Source of the DNA: Volucribacter amazonae
GTDB taxonomy: Bacteria; Pseudomonadota; Gammaproteobacteria; Enterobacterales; Pasteurellaceae
Direction of reading: 5' to 3'
NCBI RefSeq assembly: GCF_029783845.1
Contig: NZ_LWID01000001.1
Span: forward strand, 372,001-436,000
DNA length: 64,000 nucleotides
The notes beneath the pieces were generated by a model, which ran no database searches, had not been told where the DNA came from, and was given only the letters and a program-made list of their open reading frames with translations. Every line of letters begins with the position of its first letter. Position 1 is the stretch's first letter. The translations under genes and the position numbers were made by a program. Below, one piece after another: positions 1 to 7,255 of the stretch.

Positions 1-105
1 CGCTTAGGTTCCATAGAAGCAGGTAAGATCGCAAACTTGACGGTATTCAATCATAAATTTGATATTATAGGAACAGCGGTCAACGGGCATTGGCAAACAC
101 ATTAA
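1..105 (+). CDS. nagA: N-acetylglucosamine-6-phosphate deacetylase, C-terminal end (partial)
   Basis: The window opens inside this gene; 34 residues and the stop codon are present. The visible end reads LGSIEAGKIANLTVF and finishes with an IVNG-like turn (TAVNGHWQTH). This matches the C-terminus of NagA, where a G-x-I/L-x-x-G-K-x-A-N-L-T segment precedes the last beta strand of the amidohydrolase fold. NagA removes the acetyl group from GlcNAc-6-phosphate in the cytoplasm, a step of amino-sugar and peptidoglycan recycling. An intrinsic terminator follows 20 bp after the stop. Only the tail is visible, so the catalytic metal site cannot be checked. Confidence 0.75.
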   Translation, partial: RLGSIEAGKIANLTVFNHKFDIIGTAVNGHWQTH

Positions 106-124
106 CCAAGATCATTCACAAAAT

Positions 125-155
125 AAAGGGAAAATCTATAATTTTCCCTTTTTTA
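125..155 (+). terminator. Intrinsic terminator after nagA
   Basis: An 11-bp stem (AAAGGGAAAAT paired with ATTTTCCCTTT) with a 5-nt loop is followed by a T-rich run. It lies just downstream of the nagA stop and points the same way. Confidence 0.8.
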
Positions 156-183
156 TTCACAACTCAAAATAAACCACTGCACT

Positions 184-519
184 TCACTTCTTGAGCTTTG
201 AAAAATATTGGTTATGAATTAATTTGGCTTTTTCTATCTCTGCCTTTTGCTCCTCAGTTAATGGAATAAACCAAAAAATCACCAAAATAATGCAAAGAAT
301 AATTATCAAATAGCCTAACCAATTATTCAAATAAACCAAAGGTGCTAAAAGTATGCCCATAATGGCTAGTGTGATATACCAAAAACGAAATGCTAATGCC
401 AATACCAACAAAACTAAAACAGACGCCACATAAAACATTGCAAAAATAATAACCAATAGAAATGGTAACGCAATGAGTACTAACAAAAAACCAAGCATCA
501 CATTTTTACCTTTTTTCAC
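184..519 (-). CDS. Small integral membrane protein, unknown function
   Basis: A 111-residue protein that is almost entirely hydrophobic: three to four probable membrane segments (about residues 8-30, 32-48, 50-62, 68-86) followed by a charged C-terminal tail (EEQKAEIEKAKLIHNQ). I do not recognise a family. The longest frame begins with GTG at 519 without a clear Shine-Dalgarno; an ATG seven codons in is an alternative start. It lies 15 bp downstream of another small membrane-protein gene on the same strand, which probably shares its transcript, and converges on nagA. The two proteins resemble each other in composition and layout but not obviously in sequence. Confidence 0.55.
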   Translation of the reverse strand: MKKGKNVMLGFLLVLIALPFLLVIIFAMFYVASVLVLLVLALAFRFWYITLAIMGILLAPLVYLNNWLGYLIIILCIILVIFWFIPLTEEQKAEIEKAKLIHNQYFSKLKK

Positions 520-534
520 TGTTTGGCTAAATCA

Positions 535-933
535 CTATTGCCATAATTTATGACGATTATGATAAATCACATTAATCAAAATATATGCCAATATGACGAC
601 AAGCCAGAGTATCGGCGTATCAGATAAACTAAATAACATCACAAAGGGAAAAGCAACTAAGCTAATCACTAAAAACAAAATTAATGGACCAAATAATAAA
701 AGTGTTATGCCATTAAAAAAGAGTTCAATAGGGCGTTTATATTTAGCGATAACAGGTTTAAAGGGTAAAACCAATAAGCCTCCTAATAAAGCTAAGGTAA
801 TAAACGTCAATACGCCCGCTAAAATAAGCGTTGGTAATAGACTGCTAAACCAATGAATAAGAATAAATGAAAATGCAACAACCAATATAATAGGTAAGGC
901 AAATAATATACCAAGAATAAATAATATTTCCAT
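535..933 (-). CDS. Small integral membrane protein, unknown function
   Basis: 132 residues with about four hydrophobic segments (roughly residues 3-27, 32-58, 72-100, 106-124) and a short basic tail (YHNRHKLWQ). The ATG at 933 has a strong ribosome-binding site (AGGAGGATAAA immediately upstream), so this start is well supported and translation is likely. It is the first gene of a two-gene unit with the 184-519 gene. No motif allows a functional call; small Pasteurellaceae-specific membrane proteins of this kind are usually annotated hypothetical. Confidence 0.6.
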   Translation of the reverse strand: MEILFILGILFALPIILVVAFSFILIHWFSSLLPTLILAGVLTFITLALLGGLLVLPFKPVIAKYKRPIELFFNGITLLLFGPLILFLVISLVAFPFVMLFSLSDTPILWLVVILAYILINVIYHNRHKLWQ

Positions 934-1039
934 TTTATCCTCCTGTTAGCCATACATACCCTTGGTTGTAACAGACAATGAATATTTTGTCAAAAATATT
1001 CTCTCAAATTTCCTTAAATAAATATTGCAACACATGGCA

Positions 1040-1123
1040 CCTATAAGAAAATTTATAGTTAATGGTGTATTAAAATGTAATAATAACGTAGTTAAAAAGC
1101 GTTCAATCTAGTATTTTCAAGGG
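1040..1123. other. Probable scar of a second, earlier island end
   Basis: This sequence lies outside the left attachment site of the tRNA-Val island, yet it resembles the integrase-proximal right end of that island (about 11294-11378). Shared blocks are TATAGTTAA, GGTGTATT, ATGTAGTTAAAAA-like and the exact 14-mer AGTATTTTCAAGGG (1110-1123 and 11365-11378). The simplest reading is that a related island once sat in tandem here and was lost, leaving its right end. The rest of 940-1040 is AT-rich and holds no gene I can recognise. Confidence 0.5.
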
Positions 1124-1138
1124 ACTAGCTGGACTCGA
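1123..1138. repeat. Left attachment site (attL) of the tRNA-Val island
   Basis: GACTAGCTGGACTCGA is an exact 16-bp copy of tRNA-Val positions 11422-11437 (T-arm and acceptor region), in the same orientation. It marks the far end of the island from the integrase. Confidence 0.85.
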
Positions 1139-1192
1139 TCTTTAGATTTAACATATTGATTTATAACAATTTTATATTTACCAACTTAGCAC

Positions 1193-1236
1193 CGTATAGT
1201 CATTCGTATAGTCATTCGTATAGTCATTCGTATAGT
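1193..1236 (+). repeat. 12-bp tandem repeats, probable integrase arm sites (left)
   Basis: Three exact copies of CGTATAGTCATT (1193-1204, 1205-1216, 1217-1228) and a partial fourth (CGTATAGT, 1229-1236). One full plus one partial copy sit at the other island end (11282-11301). Both arrays run straight into GTATAGTTAAAATT. Repeats at both ends, close to the crossover site, are what tyrosine integrases use as arm-type binding sites. Confidence 0.6.
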
Positions 1237-1858
1237 TAAAATTAAAAGTCATCTTGTTAATGGTGGCTTTTTTGAATGGTATGGCTAGTAATATTTCCTA
1301 GAATAATAAACCATAAATGGATTTATTCAACAATGGATTTAACCGTTTCGGTATCAAAACAGTTAGCTTTTAAGGCTTAATGTTGAAAAGTGGTTATTTC
1401 CAAAATGGAAATAGTTGATTTAGTTGTGTACATATGTACATAACTGCTAACCGTGTACATAAGTACACAGTTGCCAACCCTAGCTAATAGAATAGGGGTA
1501 TGTCATTGGTGTATTCTTGGCTTTCGTGGTCATATCACCACAACTGAATTTATTTCCCCAAATAGGGATTGTCCACTTGGGGAAAGTTGCTATATTGGAT
1601 CAACGCCTTAACCATTGATATATCAGGCTTTAGGCTTAAAAATAGCTTTATTGGATCAGGGTTAAACTGCCTATATTTTTCTAACTTCCACCATTGGCAG
1701 AAGTTGAATAGGTATTGCTATAAATTATAAGCTAACTCATCAATACGGACCCTAATCGGACCCTTTTCAGCTCTTTATCTATCTTTATTGGCTTTCTCTC
1801 AATATAAACCTTAAGTTTTACTAAGTTCTTGAATACCTTATTCTGCGGTAGTTACCAT
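1237..1858. other. Non-coding left end of the island
   Basis: I find no convincing gene here. It contains several inverted repeats: ATTTCCA-AAA-TGGAAAT (1396-1412), the paired TGTACA palindromes annotated separately, and a CCCCAA...TTGGGG pair near 1556-1584. A direct repeat CGGACCC occurs twice near 1746-1764. The density of palindromes suggests regulator or recombinase binding sites. Confidence 0.4.
1427..1468. promoter_or_regulatory. Pair of TGTACA-type palindromes, possible operator
   Basis: A perfect 14-bp palindrome TGTACATATGTACA (1427-1440) is followed 26 bp later by an imperfect one, GTGTACATAAGTACAC (1453-1468). Two similar palindromes at 2.5-turn spacing suggest a dimeric regulator site. 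The nearest island genes are remnants, so the target is unclear. Confidence 0.4.
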
Positions 1859-1886
1859 AAAAAAGCCTTGAAAACTCAAGGCATTA
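1859..1886 (-). terminator. Terminator downstream of the hicB remnant
   Basis: The stem GCCTTGA / TCAAGGC (1865-1882) has a 4-nt loop and, read on the minus strand, a following T run. It lies just beyond the stop of the hicB-like remnant. Confidence 0.65.
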
Positions 1887-1891
1887 ATATT

Positions 1892-2152
1892 TTATTGTGC
1901 GGTTTGCTGAAACACCTTATCTGTCGCTAATTTCGCAAGAAAATTACTGCGGTTTTTATATTCAGGGTGAGTCGCCACAAACTTATCAATATGTTGCAAT
2001 AATAATGACGGCAAAGTGATATTAATTTTTTCAGCTTTTCCCATTAAATGGCTTAAATCAACATCAACAATCCCCCAAGTTAGCCCCGCATAATCTTCAT
2101 TATGAATATGGTTCTCAATGGATGTCGGTTGCGGTATATCTTCCCCGTCTTT
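1892..2152 (-). pseudogene. HicB-family antitoxin remnant (N-terminus lost)
   Basis: The open frame encodes about 86 residues that look like the second half of a HicB antitoxin: a DGEDIPQP segment, WGIVDVDLS, then a ribbon-helix-helix-like end with INITLPSLLLQHIDKFV and NRSNFLAKLATDKV. HicB proteins neutralise the HicA mRNA interferase and repress their own promoter. The frame is closed upstream by a TAA at 2153-2155 with no start codon, and the expected N-terminal fold is not readable in other frames. No hicA is next to it. It is therefore an orphan, broken antitoxin at the island's left end, probably left from an earlier cargo module. Confidence 0.65.
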
Positions 2153-2233
2153 TTAAGCTACGCCATTGTTATCCACTAATGTGATTTCTTGTTCTAAAAA
2201 TTCTGCTTTAAGAAATATTCAAGGATTAAAAAC

Positions 2234-2470
2234 TTATTCACGGCGTTGCGTCTGGTTTTCTATTTCATCAACATCTACCATCATCTTTTTCCACCACTTC
2301 AAACAAGCAAAAGCCAATAAAATAAGCATATTCAGCCCCAAAATACGCTTAAACAAGCCAATGATGATGATGGCTAGAAAAGCAAAAAACTGCCAAAAAC
2401 CGCGAGCCCCAACCCCGTGGAATAAGGGTACCCCCTTGGGAGTACCTTTTTGCGTATTGGCTAAAAACAA
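2234..2470 (-). CDS. Small hydrophobic protein, unknown (uncertain)
   Basis: A possible 78-residue protein with one strong membrane stretch (about residues 27-58, FFAFLAIIIIGLF...LNMLILLAFACL) and a charged end (WWKKMMVDVDEIENQTQRRE). The frame begins with TTG at 2470 and has no good ribosome-binding site, so the true start could be internal or the gene could be decayed. It lies on the same strand as all other island genes, between the iteron array and the hicB remnant. I do not recognise a family. Confidence 0.35.
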   Translation of the reverse strand: MFLANTQKGTPKGVPLFHGVGARGFWQFFAFLAIIIIGLFKRILGLNMLILLAFACLKWWKKMMVDVDEIENQTQRRE

Positions 2471-2602
2471 AAATCATTATGGTGCTTTTAGTGTTTAACT
2501 AGAAATAAGGAAAAACAATCTTTTTAAAAAGGTTTTACCTATTACAAAATCCACCACGAAAAAATACAAAAAAACTTTTTTATATAAATTAGCAAAAAAT
2601 CA

Positions 2603-2891
2603 TAGGACAATTAGGACAATAGGACAATTTCAGTAATATCAAGGGTTCAAGCCCCCTAAAATTGTCCTATTCGCTTAGGACAAAATAGGACAATAGGACA
2701 ATTTTTTAGGACAAAATCCAAATTGGTTATTTTTTGAGTAGGACAAAAACCCCTAAAAATAGGACAAAAAGGGCTTAAAATAGGACAAAATGACCCTAAA
2801 ATAGGACAATTTTTGGTTATCTATTAACCTATTTTTTATATAAATTATTGATATTATTATAATCGTATTTTTTATTGTCCTAATTGTCCTA
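2603..2891. repeat. TAGGACAA iteron array, candidate replication origin
   Basis: Fourteen copies of the 8-mer TAGGACAA lie in 290 bp. Eleven are direct, starting at 2603, 2612, 2620, 2676, 2686, 2694, 2707, 2739, 2760, 2781 and 2802. Three are inverted, at 2662, 2875 and 2884. A very AT-rich stretch (2825-2875) sits between the last direct copy and the final inverted pair. The array is just downstream of the DUF927 helicase/primase-type gene. Iterons next to an AT-rich unwinding region and a replication gene are the classical layout of an origin in P4-like elements and plasmids. Confidence 0.7.
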
Positions 2892-2940
2892 TAAAAAAAT
2901 ACTCTCTACACGGAAAGATTTTTAGTTAGTTAATACCAAC

Positions 2941-2975
2941 AAAAAAGCCAACCGATTTTACTCCGTTGGCTATTT
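2941..2975 (-). terminator. Terminator of the island replication operon
   Basis: Read on the minus strand, AGCCAAC and GTTGGCT form a stem around a 12-nt loop and a run of T follows. It lies about 30 bp beyond the stop of the DUF927 gene and separates that transcript from the iteron array. Confidence 0.7.
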
Positions 2976-3002
2976 TTATTAATCGCTGTAACCTATCAAA
3001 AA

Positions 3003-5207
3003 CTATTCTTCTTCATCTTCAATAATTGGGAATAGCATATAGCACCTTGTCCGCTTACTATCTATTCTGTGCGGTAGTTTTACCATGTATTTATAGCCGT
3101 TTTCCTTTCCTTTCATTAGCATTCCTTTATCTGATAATATTCGGCAGGCTTGTTCTTTTGGGTTGCCCTTAATCACCTCTTCAAAGGCGAGTGGGTAAAC
3201 ATAATAATGCTCTTTCTTGTTATCGCCTGTAATTAACATTCTATAGCCTGCTATGTTATGGATAGCCCTTTCATCTTGAAAAGGGTATGAAATAAAACGG
3301 CTTTCCGCATTGGCTAATAGCCAGCCATTGACTTGGTCAATAACTTGCTTTTCTTCCCTGCTATGTAAGCCAAATACGTTGATCCATTCATTAAAGCAAT
3401 GTAATAAGGCTTCTGCGTTTTCGGTTTCTGTCCACTGTGTAAGGTGTTGGGCTAATTGTAATGCGGTTTCTAATACGGCAAAACGTCCAGCCACTCGCAT
3501 TACTTGCGAGCTTGCCCCTTGTGGTAATCTTGCTAACCATTTTTCTTTTATCCCTTGATAAGCGGTTGCAATATCGTCTTTATGCTCAATTATCCATTTA
3601 ATCCACGCCCTGCCAACTGCACCATAATGGGACTTGCTGGCTTGGTTGAGATGATCCGCATGGGCTTTCCCCTCGTTAAATTGATAAAATTGTGTTGCTG
3701 GGGTAATAGGCACATTCAATAACCGCACTAACTGCCCTGCGTTAGTTTTTATGCCTGCTTGTGATAAATAGCCCTCTAAATCAATTTCACCAGTAGAAAA
3801 TGCCATAATTCGCCAGCGTTGTAGCTCTCGGTTTCCGCCCTCTTTTGCCCCTTGTACTTTGCCTATACCATTAAATAAAGCGTAAGCCGTTTGTTCAATG
3901 TATTTTTTATTAATGCCTTGCCCTATTTCGTCCATCACTAAAAAGCCGTCATTACGTGCGGCAGCTTCATTTGTTAGTCCTAACGCTGTGGCGTTCCAGC
4001 TTACTCGGGTCATTTCAGGGTGTCCATAAAGGCTACTCGCTATATTAGCGGTGGTGGTTTTCCCAGAAGTCGATCCGCCAAATAAATGGACGCCAAAACT
4101 TTCGGCATCTAAAAAATGAATTAAAGGGGCAGATAATGCCACCGCTACACCTAACATCATTGAAGAATTCCCCTTAATATATTGGGCTATTTCTTGTTGC
4201 CAGCTCTCTACTGTGCCTTTAATGTGATAGCCTTGAAAGCCTGCGGATTGTGAGCGAAATAATACGGGGGTGGACGGTTCGCCCACAACTTCACCATTAG
4301 GCAATAAATAAGCCCCATTTTGCCAGCCTGTAGCGTTGGTAATTGTCCATAAACTACGATCGCCCGCATTCTGTAAATAATCCGCTAGCTCGTTTTTTAA
4401 GGCGGTATTTGTGGTAACCTTTAACCCTCTGTTTTTTAAAGTTCGCCAGCCCTCACGCTCGCCAATATCGCCTAACGGTAACGCCTCGATCACTTTGTCT
4501 TGACTTCCCTCTAATTGCCATTGCATTACAATATAGCTTTCGCTTTCACTGCGTCCTATGCCTATAACTTCCACCACATCGGAAAGCCATTTTATTTGTT
4601 CAGTGATTTCCCCTGTTTCCCTGTCGTGTTTTGGAATAATGCGATATAAGCCACTTTTCCCGCCCTCTGTGCGTTTTTCTATGTAAGGTAATAGATTATC
4701 CCTGTTTTGTGTTTTTGTCGGCTCTATGGCGTTTTTAGCCACCACTTCCGCCACGCTGTCGCCTTGTCTAATCCTTGCCAAATAATCCGTTAAATCTTCT
4801 AACCGTTCACCGATATTATTCACGATGGCCAGCCGTTGAATATCGCTATTTTGGGCTAAATTTACGCATAATGTGGCGATTTGGCTTTGGGTTAAGGGGT
4901 TAGGCTCGGTGTAAACTAGCGTGGCGATTTGATAGCCTTTAGGGGCGATTTTCACGCCCTCTAATTGATTGATTTGGTGTTGCCCTAACACAATCGGCAA
5001 GCTGTCATAGCGGTTTGGGTTTTGTCCGTCCACGCTATCTAAAAAGATTTGCCAGTCTAAGCCTTGCCCGTTGGTGGCTTTGTCTTTGGCATTTTGGCGG
5101 TAAAACGCCCACGCATTCGCTCCCACCAAAATATAAAGCTCGGTTAGGGGTTCATTACGTTTCGCCACTTCGCTCAAATTAGGGGCATTGGTTAATTTAT
5201 TCGCCAT
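3003..5207 (-). CDS. DUF927-domain helicase/primase-type replication protein
   Basis: 734 residues. The middle and C-terminal parts carry the DUF927 pattern found in replication proteins of phages, satellites and integrative elements: a Walker A motif GGSTSGKTT (about residues 376-384), a Walker B-like acidic motif FLVMDEIGQG (about 422-431) and an arginine-rich stretch in GGNRELQRWRIMAFSTGE. The N-terminal 200 residues are less conserved and may be a primase-like or DNA-binding region. It probably unwinds DNA at the adjacent iteron array during island replication. Its start overlaps the preceding small gene by 11 bp, which suggests translational coupling, and a terminator follows. The family assignment is from recognised motifs; the replication role is inferred. 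Confidence 0.75.
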   Translation of the reverse strand: MANKLTNAPNLSEVAKRNEPLTELYILVGANAWAFYRQNAKDKATNGQGLDWQIFLDSVDGQNPNRYDSLPIVLGQHQINQLEGVKIAPKGYQIATLVYTEPNPLTQSQIATLCVNLAQNSDIQRLAIVNNIGERLEDLTDYLARIRQGDSVAEVVAKNAIEPTKTQNRDNLLPYIEKRTEGGKSGLYRIIPKHDRETGEITEQIKWLSDVVEVIGIGRSESESYIVMQWQLEGSQDKVIEALPLGDIGEREGWRTLKNRGLKVTTNTALKNELADYLQNAGDRSLWTITNATGWQNGAYLLPNGEVVGEPSTPVLFRSQSAGFQGYHIKGTVESWQQEIAQYIKGNSSMMLGVAVALSAPLIHFLDAESFGVHLFGGSTSGKTTTANIASSLYGHPEMTRVSWNATALGLTNEAAARNDGFLVMDEIGQGINKKYIEQTAYALFNGIGKVQGAKEGGNRELQRWRIMAFSTGEIDLEGYLSQAGIKTNAGQLVRLLNVPITPATQFYQFNEGKAHADHLNQASKSHYGAVGRAWIKWIIEHKDDIATAYQGIKEKWLARLPQGASSQVMRVAGRFAVLETALQLAQHLTQWTETENAEALLHCFNEWINVFGLHSREEKQVIDQVNGWLLANAESRFISYPFQDERAIHNIAGYRMLITGDNKKEHYYVYPLAFEEVIKGNPKEQACRILSDKGMLMKGKENGYKYMVKLPHRIDSKRTRCYMLFPIIEDEEE

Positions 5208-5403
5208 ATTCCACCACCTTTTTAGCCAAATTAATCAAGCCTTTTACTTCGCCACTATGCCATAAAGCTACCGTAATTTGATGCTTTAATATGTCATCTT
5301 GAATAGTTTCAGGTTTGCCCGCAATGACGATAATTTGATTGCGTAAGCATTGTTCTTCAAAGGCAATGCGGTCTAGTAGGGCAAGTAATCTATCTTTATC
5401 CAT
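5197..5403 (-). CDS. Small hypothetical island protein
   Basis: 68 residues, soluble, with a heptad-like N-terminal helix (MDKDRLLALLDRIAFEEQCLRNQI) that could form a short coiled coil. The start is ATG. It lies between a 72-aa gene (10 bp upstream) and the DUF927 gene, whose start codon lies inside the end of this frame. Such tight packing indicates one operon. I do not recognise the family; small accessory proteins are common just upstream of satellite replication genes. Confidence 0.55.
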   Translation of the reverse strand: MDKDRLLALLDRIAFEEQCLRNQIIVIAGKPETIQDDILKHQITVALWHSGEVKGLINLAKKVVEYGE

Positions 5404-5413
5404 TATTGCCCCC

Positions 5414-5632
5414 TTAAATATTCATATCGCTTAAATGGCATAGATTATCACGCATAAGTTTGCTTACGCCCTCAAGGGCTATGGCGTAATCCATTGGCTC
5501 ATCATAATTAGATTGGCTCATTATGTTAATAATGGCATAGGCTTGCCATAGGGCTTGGCGTGCGTCTTTTAAGGTTTTGACTTCTTCAGCGGTTAATGTG
5601 GTGGTTTGTGTGTTTTGGTTTAAATTACGCAT
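5414..5632 (-). CDS. Small hypothetical island protein
   Basis: 72 residues, with a Thr/Gln-rich N-terminus (MRNLNQNTQTTTLTAEEV) followed by two predicted helices (KTLKDARQALWQAYAIINIM and AIALEGVSKLMRDNL). Its first codons overlap the end of the Ash/Icd-like gene by 8 bp, which supports co-translation. I do not recognise a family; it is not obviously DNA binding. Confidence 0.5.
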   Translation of the reverse strand: MRNLNQNTQTTTLTAEEVKTLKDARQALWQAYAIINIMSQSNYDEPMDYAIALEGVSKLMRDNLCHLSDMNI

Positions 5633-6074
5633 AAATCCCCCCTTTTACGGTTTGAGTTAAGGCAATAGGGGTAAAAAGTGCGGTTAGTTTTGTGAAAGTT
5701 TTCATTGCTAATAGTCCTGTAAATAAATTATCAAAGGCTATCGCTAAACTTCTCACGGTTTGGCGATAGCGTATAGCAGGGTGAGAAACTGCCTTTACAG
5801 GAAAACAGCCAATCGCTAAGGATTGCCCACTATACGCCATCATAGAATGATATGCTACCAATCCAAAATTGGATCGGTTGTTTTCTTTAGGTGTGCGAAA
5901 ATCACGAACAAAAAAAGCACGTTTTTCTTTTGGCGTGCTGTTCGCCACAAGTTTATCGTTCGAGTTCTCAGGCTCGGCAATCGTTTTTTGCGATTGCGTG
6001 AGTAATATAGCCTTAAAACCGTTTTGTTGTAAAGCCTTTTTTGTGTAAATTGTGGTATTATTGCTAGGTTTCAT
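5625..6074 (-). CDS. Ash/Icd-like satellite protein (host cell-division inhibitor-like)
   Basis: 149 residues. A central block (RAFFVRDFRTPKENN, then FGLVAYHSMMAYSG and GCFPVKAV) resembles the Ash family of P4-like satellites and Pasteurellaceae prophages, often annotated as host cell division inhibitor Icd-like. In phage P4 a short internal product of this type interferes with cell division. Here it is the first gene of the replication operon. It is preceded by a 310-bp untranslated region with a palindromic operator-like site. An uptake signal (5676-5684) lies inside the gene, the only one in the island. The family call rests on recalled motif similarity, so it is moderate; the division-inhibitor role is inferred. 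Confidence 0.5.
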   Translation of the reverse strand: MKPSNNTTIYTKKALQQNGFKAILLTQSQKTIAEPENSNDKLVANSTPKEKRAFFVRDFRTPKENNRSNFGLVAYHSMMAYSGQSLAIGCFPVKAVSHPAIRYRQTVRSLAIAFDNLFTGLLAMKTFTKLTALFTPIALTQTVKGGIYA

Positions 6075-6104
6075 AATTCATTCCTATATGTTAGATAAGC
6101 GGGT

Positions 6105-6131
6105 ATCTCGTTTTGAGATACTCTTTTTTTT
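6105..6131 (+). terminator. Plus-strand terminator-like hairpin in the island
   Basis: GTATCTC-GTTTT-GAGATAC is followed by TCTTTTTTTT on the plus strand. No plus-strand gene lies upstream, so it would end an antisense or untranslated RNA running across the start of the Ash/Icd-like gene. P4 uses short immunity RNAs in an analogous place, but nothing here proves such an RNA. Confidence 0.5.
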
Positions 6132-6143
6132 TGGCTTGCCGTC

Positions 6144-6158
6144 TGCTCAAATTGAGCA
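6144..6158. promoter_or_regulatory. Operator-like palindrome, copy 1
   Basis: TGCTCAAATTGAGCA is a perfect 7+1+7 palindrome 70 bp upstream of the Ash/Icd-like start. Its 13-bp core recurs at 8314-8326 upstream of the Rha-like gene with only the centre base changed, suggesting one regulator acts at both places. Confidence 0.5.
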
Positions 6159-6385
6159 AATGGACGGTTATTTTTAGCCGTCGTTAAACATTCACTTATG
6201 AAAAAAGTTCATACGTGGAGAAAATCCAGTCGTGAAAAATTTTTACTCCCTTTTTTAAGGACTGCAAAATCTGCAAAATCTTGATATTTTGCTAACAAAA
6301 TCCGCTATTTTTCTATTATCTTGTCAATAAATATCAACATTTAGATGACAAGTTTTGACAAGTTCAATGCCCTTTGTTTATTGGC

Positions 6386-7126
6386 TTAATGGTGGGGCGT
6401 TTCTCGCTTTGCTAATGTCAATAGCCAGCCTTTCCGTTTCTGATAATTCATATCAAGGCGAATTAAGGCGATATCCGTTTCTTGTAGTTGGCTAAGCGTG
6501 GCTAATTGCTGTGGCGTAAAACATTCCCTTATATTTCCTTGAATACCTTGCTCTTTTCGCCATTGGTTAAGGCTTTGCCCTAATACAAGGCTATCTAGCA
6601 TACTGTTTTCATTCATAAAGTAATGGGCTTTAATGGGCTTACCTTGGCGGATTAAATAGGCTTTTAGCTCATCAGTTAATCGCTGATTATTGTCAATGGT
6701 GGCGAGTCTGATTTGTGTTTGGGCTATCTGCTTACGGTAAACTTTAGGGGCTATGGTGGCTAATTGTTTTTCTGACTCGATAAAGTGCTGGCGGATTGCT
6801 TTACCTACGGGGCTTTTTTCCATTAAGCATAAATGTTTCGCCATATCTAAGCTAATGATGTAATCAATTTGCTTTTGTGGTCTGGCTTTAGTGTATTGCT
6901 CATTATTTGCGCTCGCCCGTTTTGGTGAGCTCAAATTTTCAACAACAATAAAATCTAAACCATTAATAAAATCAGCCTGCTTAATACGGGCTTTTATCCA
7001 GTTAGAAAAATCACGCCCCACGCCTAAGGCTTGATGTAAATTTCTTGCGTCTATGCCGTGAATGCTCTCTTGTTGTTGGTTGGTATAGGGTTGTTGTTTT
7101 AGTAGTGCAATAATTTGATGTTGCAT
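6386..7126 (-). CDS. AntA-type phage antirepressor
   Basis: About 246 residues from the preferred start, the ATG at 7126, which has AGGAAAG about 9 bp upstream; the frame extends 18 codons further only with a TTG start. The N-terminal half matches the AntA/AntB antirepressor domain: GIDARNLHQALGVGRDFSNWIKARI, then GLDFIVVE and an IDYIISLDMAKHLCLMEKSPVGKAIRQHFIE block. Such proteins relieve repression of phage early promoters, probably by binding or competing with the repressor. The C-terminal 100 residues resemble those of the Rha-like protein at 7621-8283, so the two share a domain. It stands alone between two non-coding intervals. Confidence 0.75.
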   Translation of the reverse strand: MQHQIIALLKQQPYTNQQQESIHGIDARNLHQALGVGRDFSNWIKARIKQADFINGLDFIVVENLSSPKRASANNEQYTKARPQKQIDYIISLDMAKHLCLMEKSPVGKAIRQHFIESEKQLATIAPKVYRKQIAQTQIRLATIDNNQRLTDELKAYLIRQGKPIKAHYFMNENSMLDSLVLGQSLNQWRKEQGIQGNIRECFTPQQLATLSQLQETDIALIRLDMNYQKRKGWLLTLAKRETPHH

Positions 7127-7255
7127 TGTCTTTCCTCGCTTTAATCTCTGTTTTTCCTCGCGCGCGCGTACTGGTAACAAAATTCATTATTTTGCCGTTA
7201 TCGTTTCAACAAATTTCAATCAGTTTCAACATTTGCCGCTTTTCTGCCCTTAGGG

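Larger units (their letters stand above)
6075..6385. other. Non-coding regulatory interval of the island
   Basis: There is no gene in this 310-bp interval. It carries a plus-strand terminator-like hairpin (6105-6131) and the palindrome TGCTCAAATTGAGCA (6144-6158), itself nested between CCGTC and GACGG arms. The run near 6330-6365 repeats GACAAG (GATGACAAG, TTTGACAAG). Since genes on both sides are minus-strand, it probably holds the promoter of the Ash/Icd-like to DUF927 operon. Confidence 0.5.

Noticed and set aside
593..856. Plus-strand frame over the small membrane-protein gene
   Set aside because: It is antisense to a gene with a strong ribosome-binding site and has no recognisable motif.
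2603..2891. TAGGACAA repeats as a CRISPR array
   Set aside because: Units are 8 bp with irregular short spacing and mixed orientation, with no 25-35 bp repeat or spacer pattern and no cas genes.
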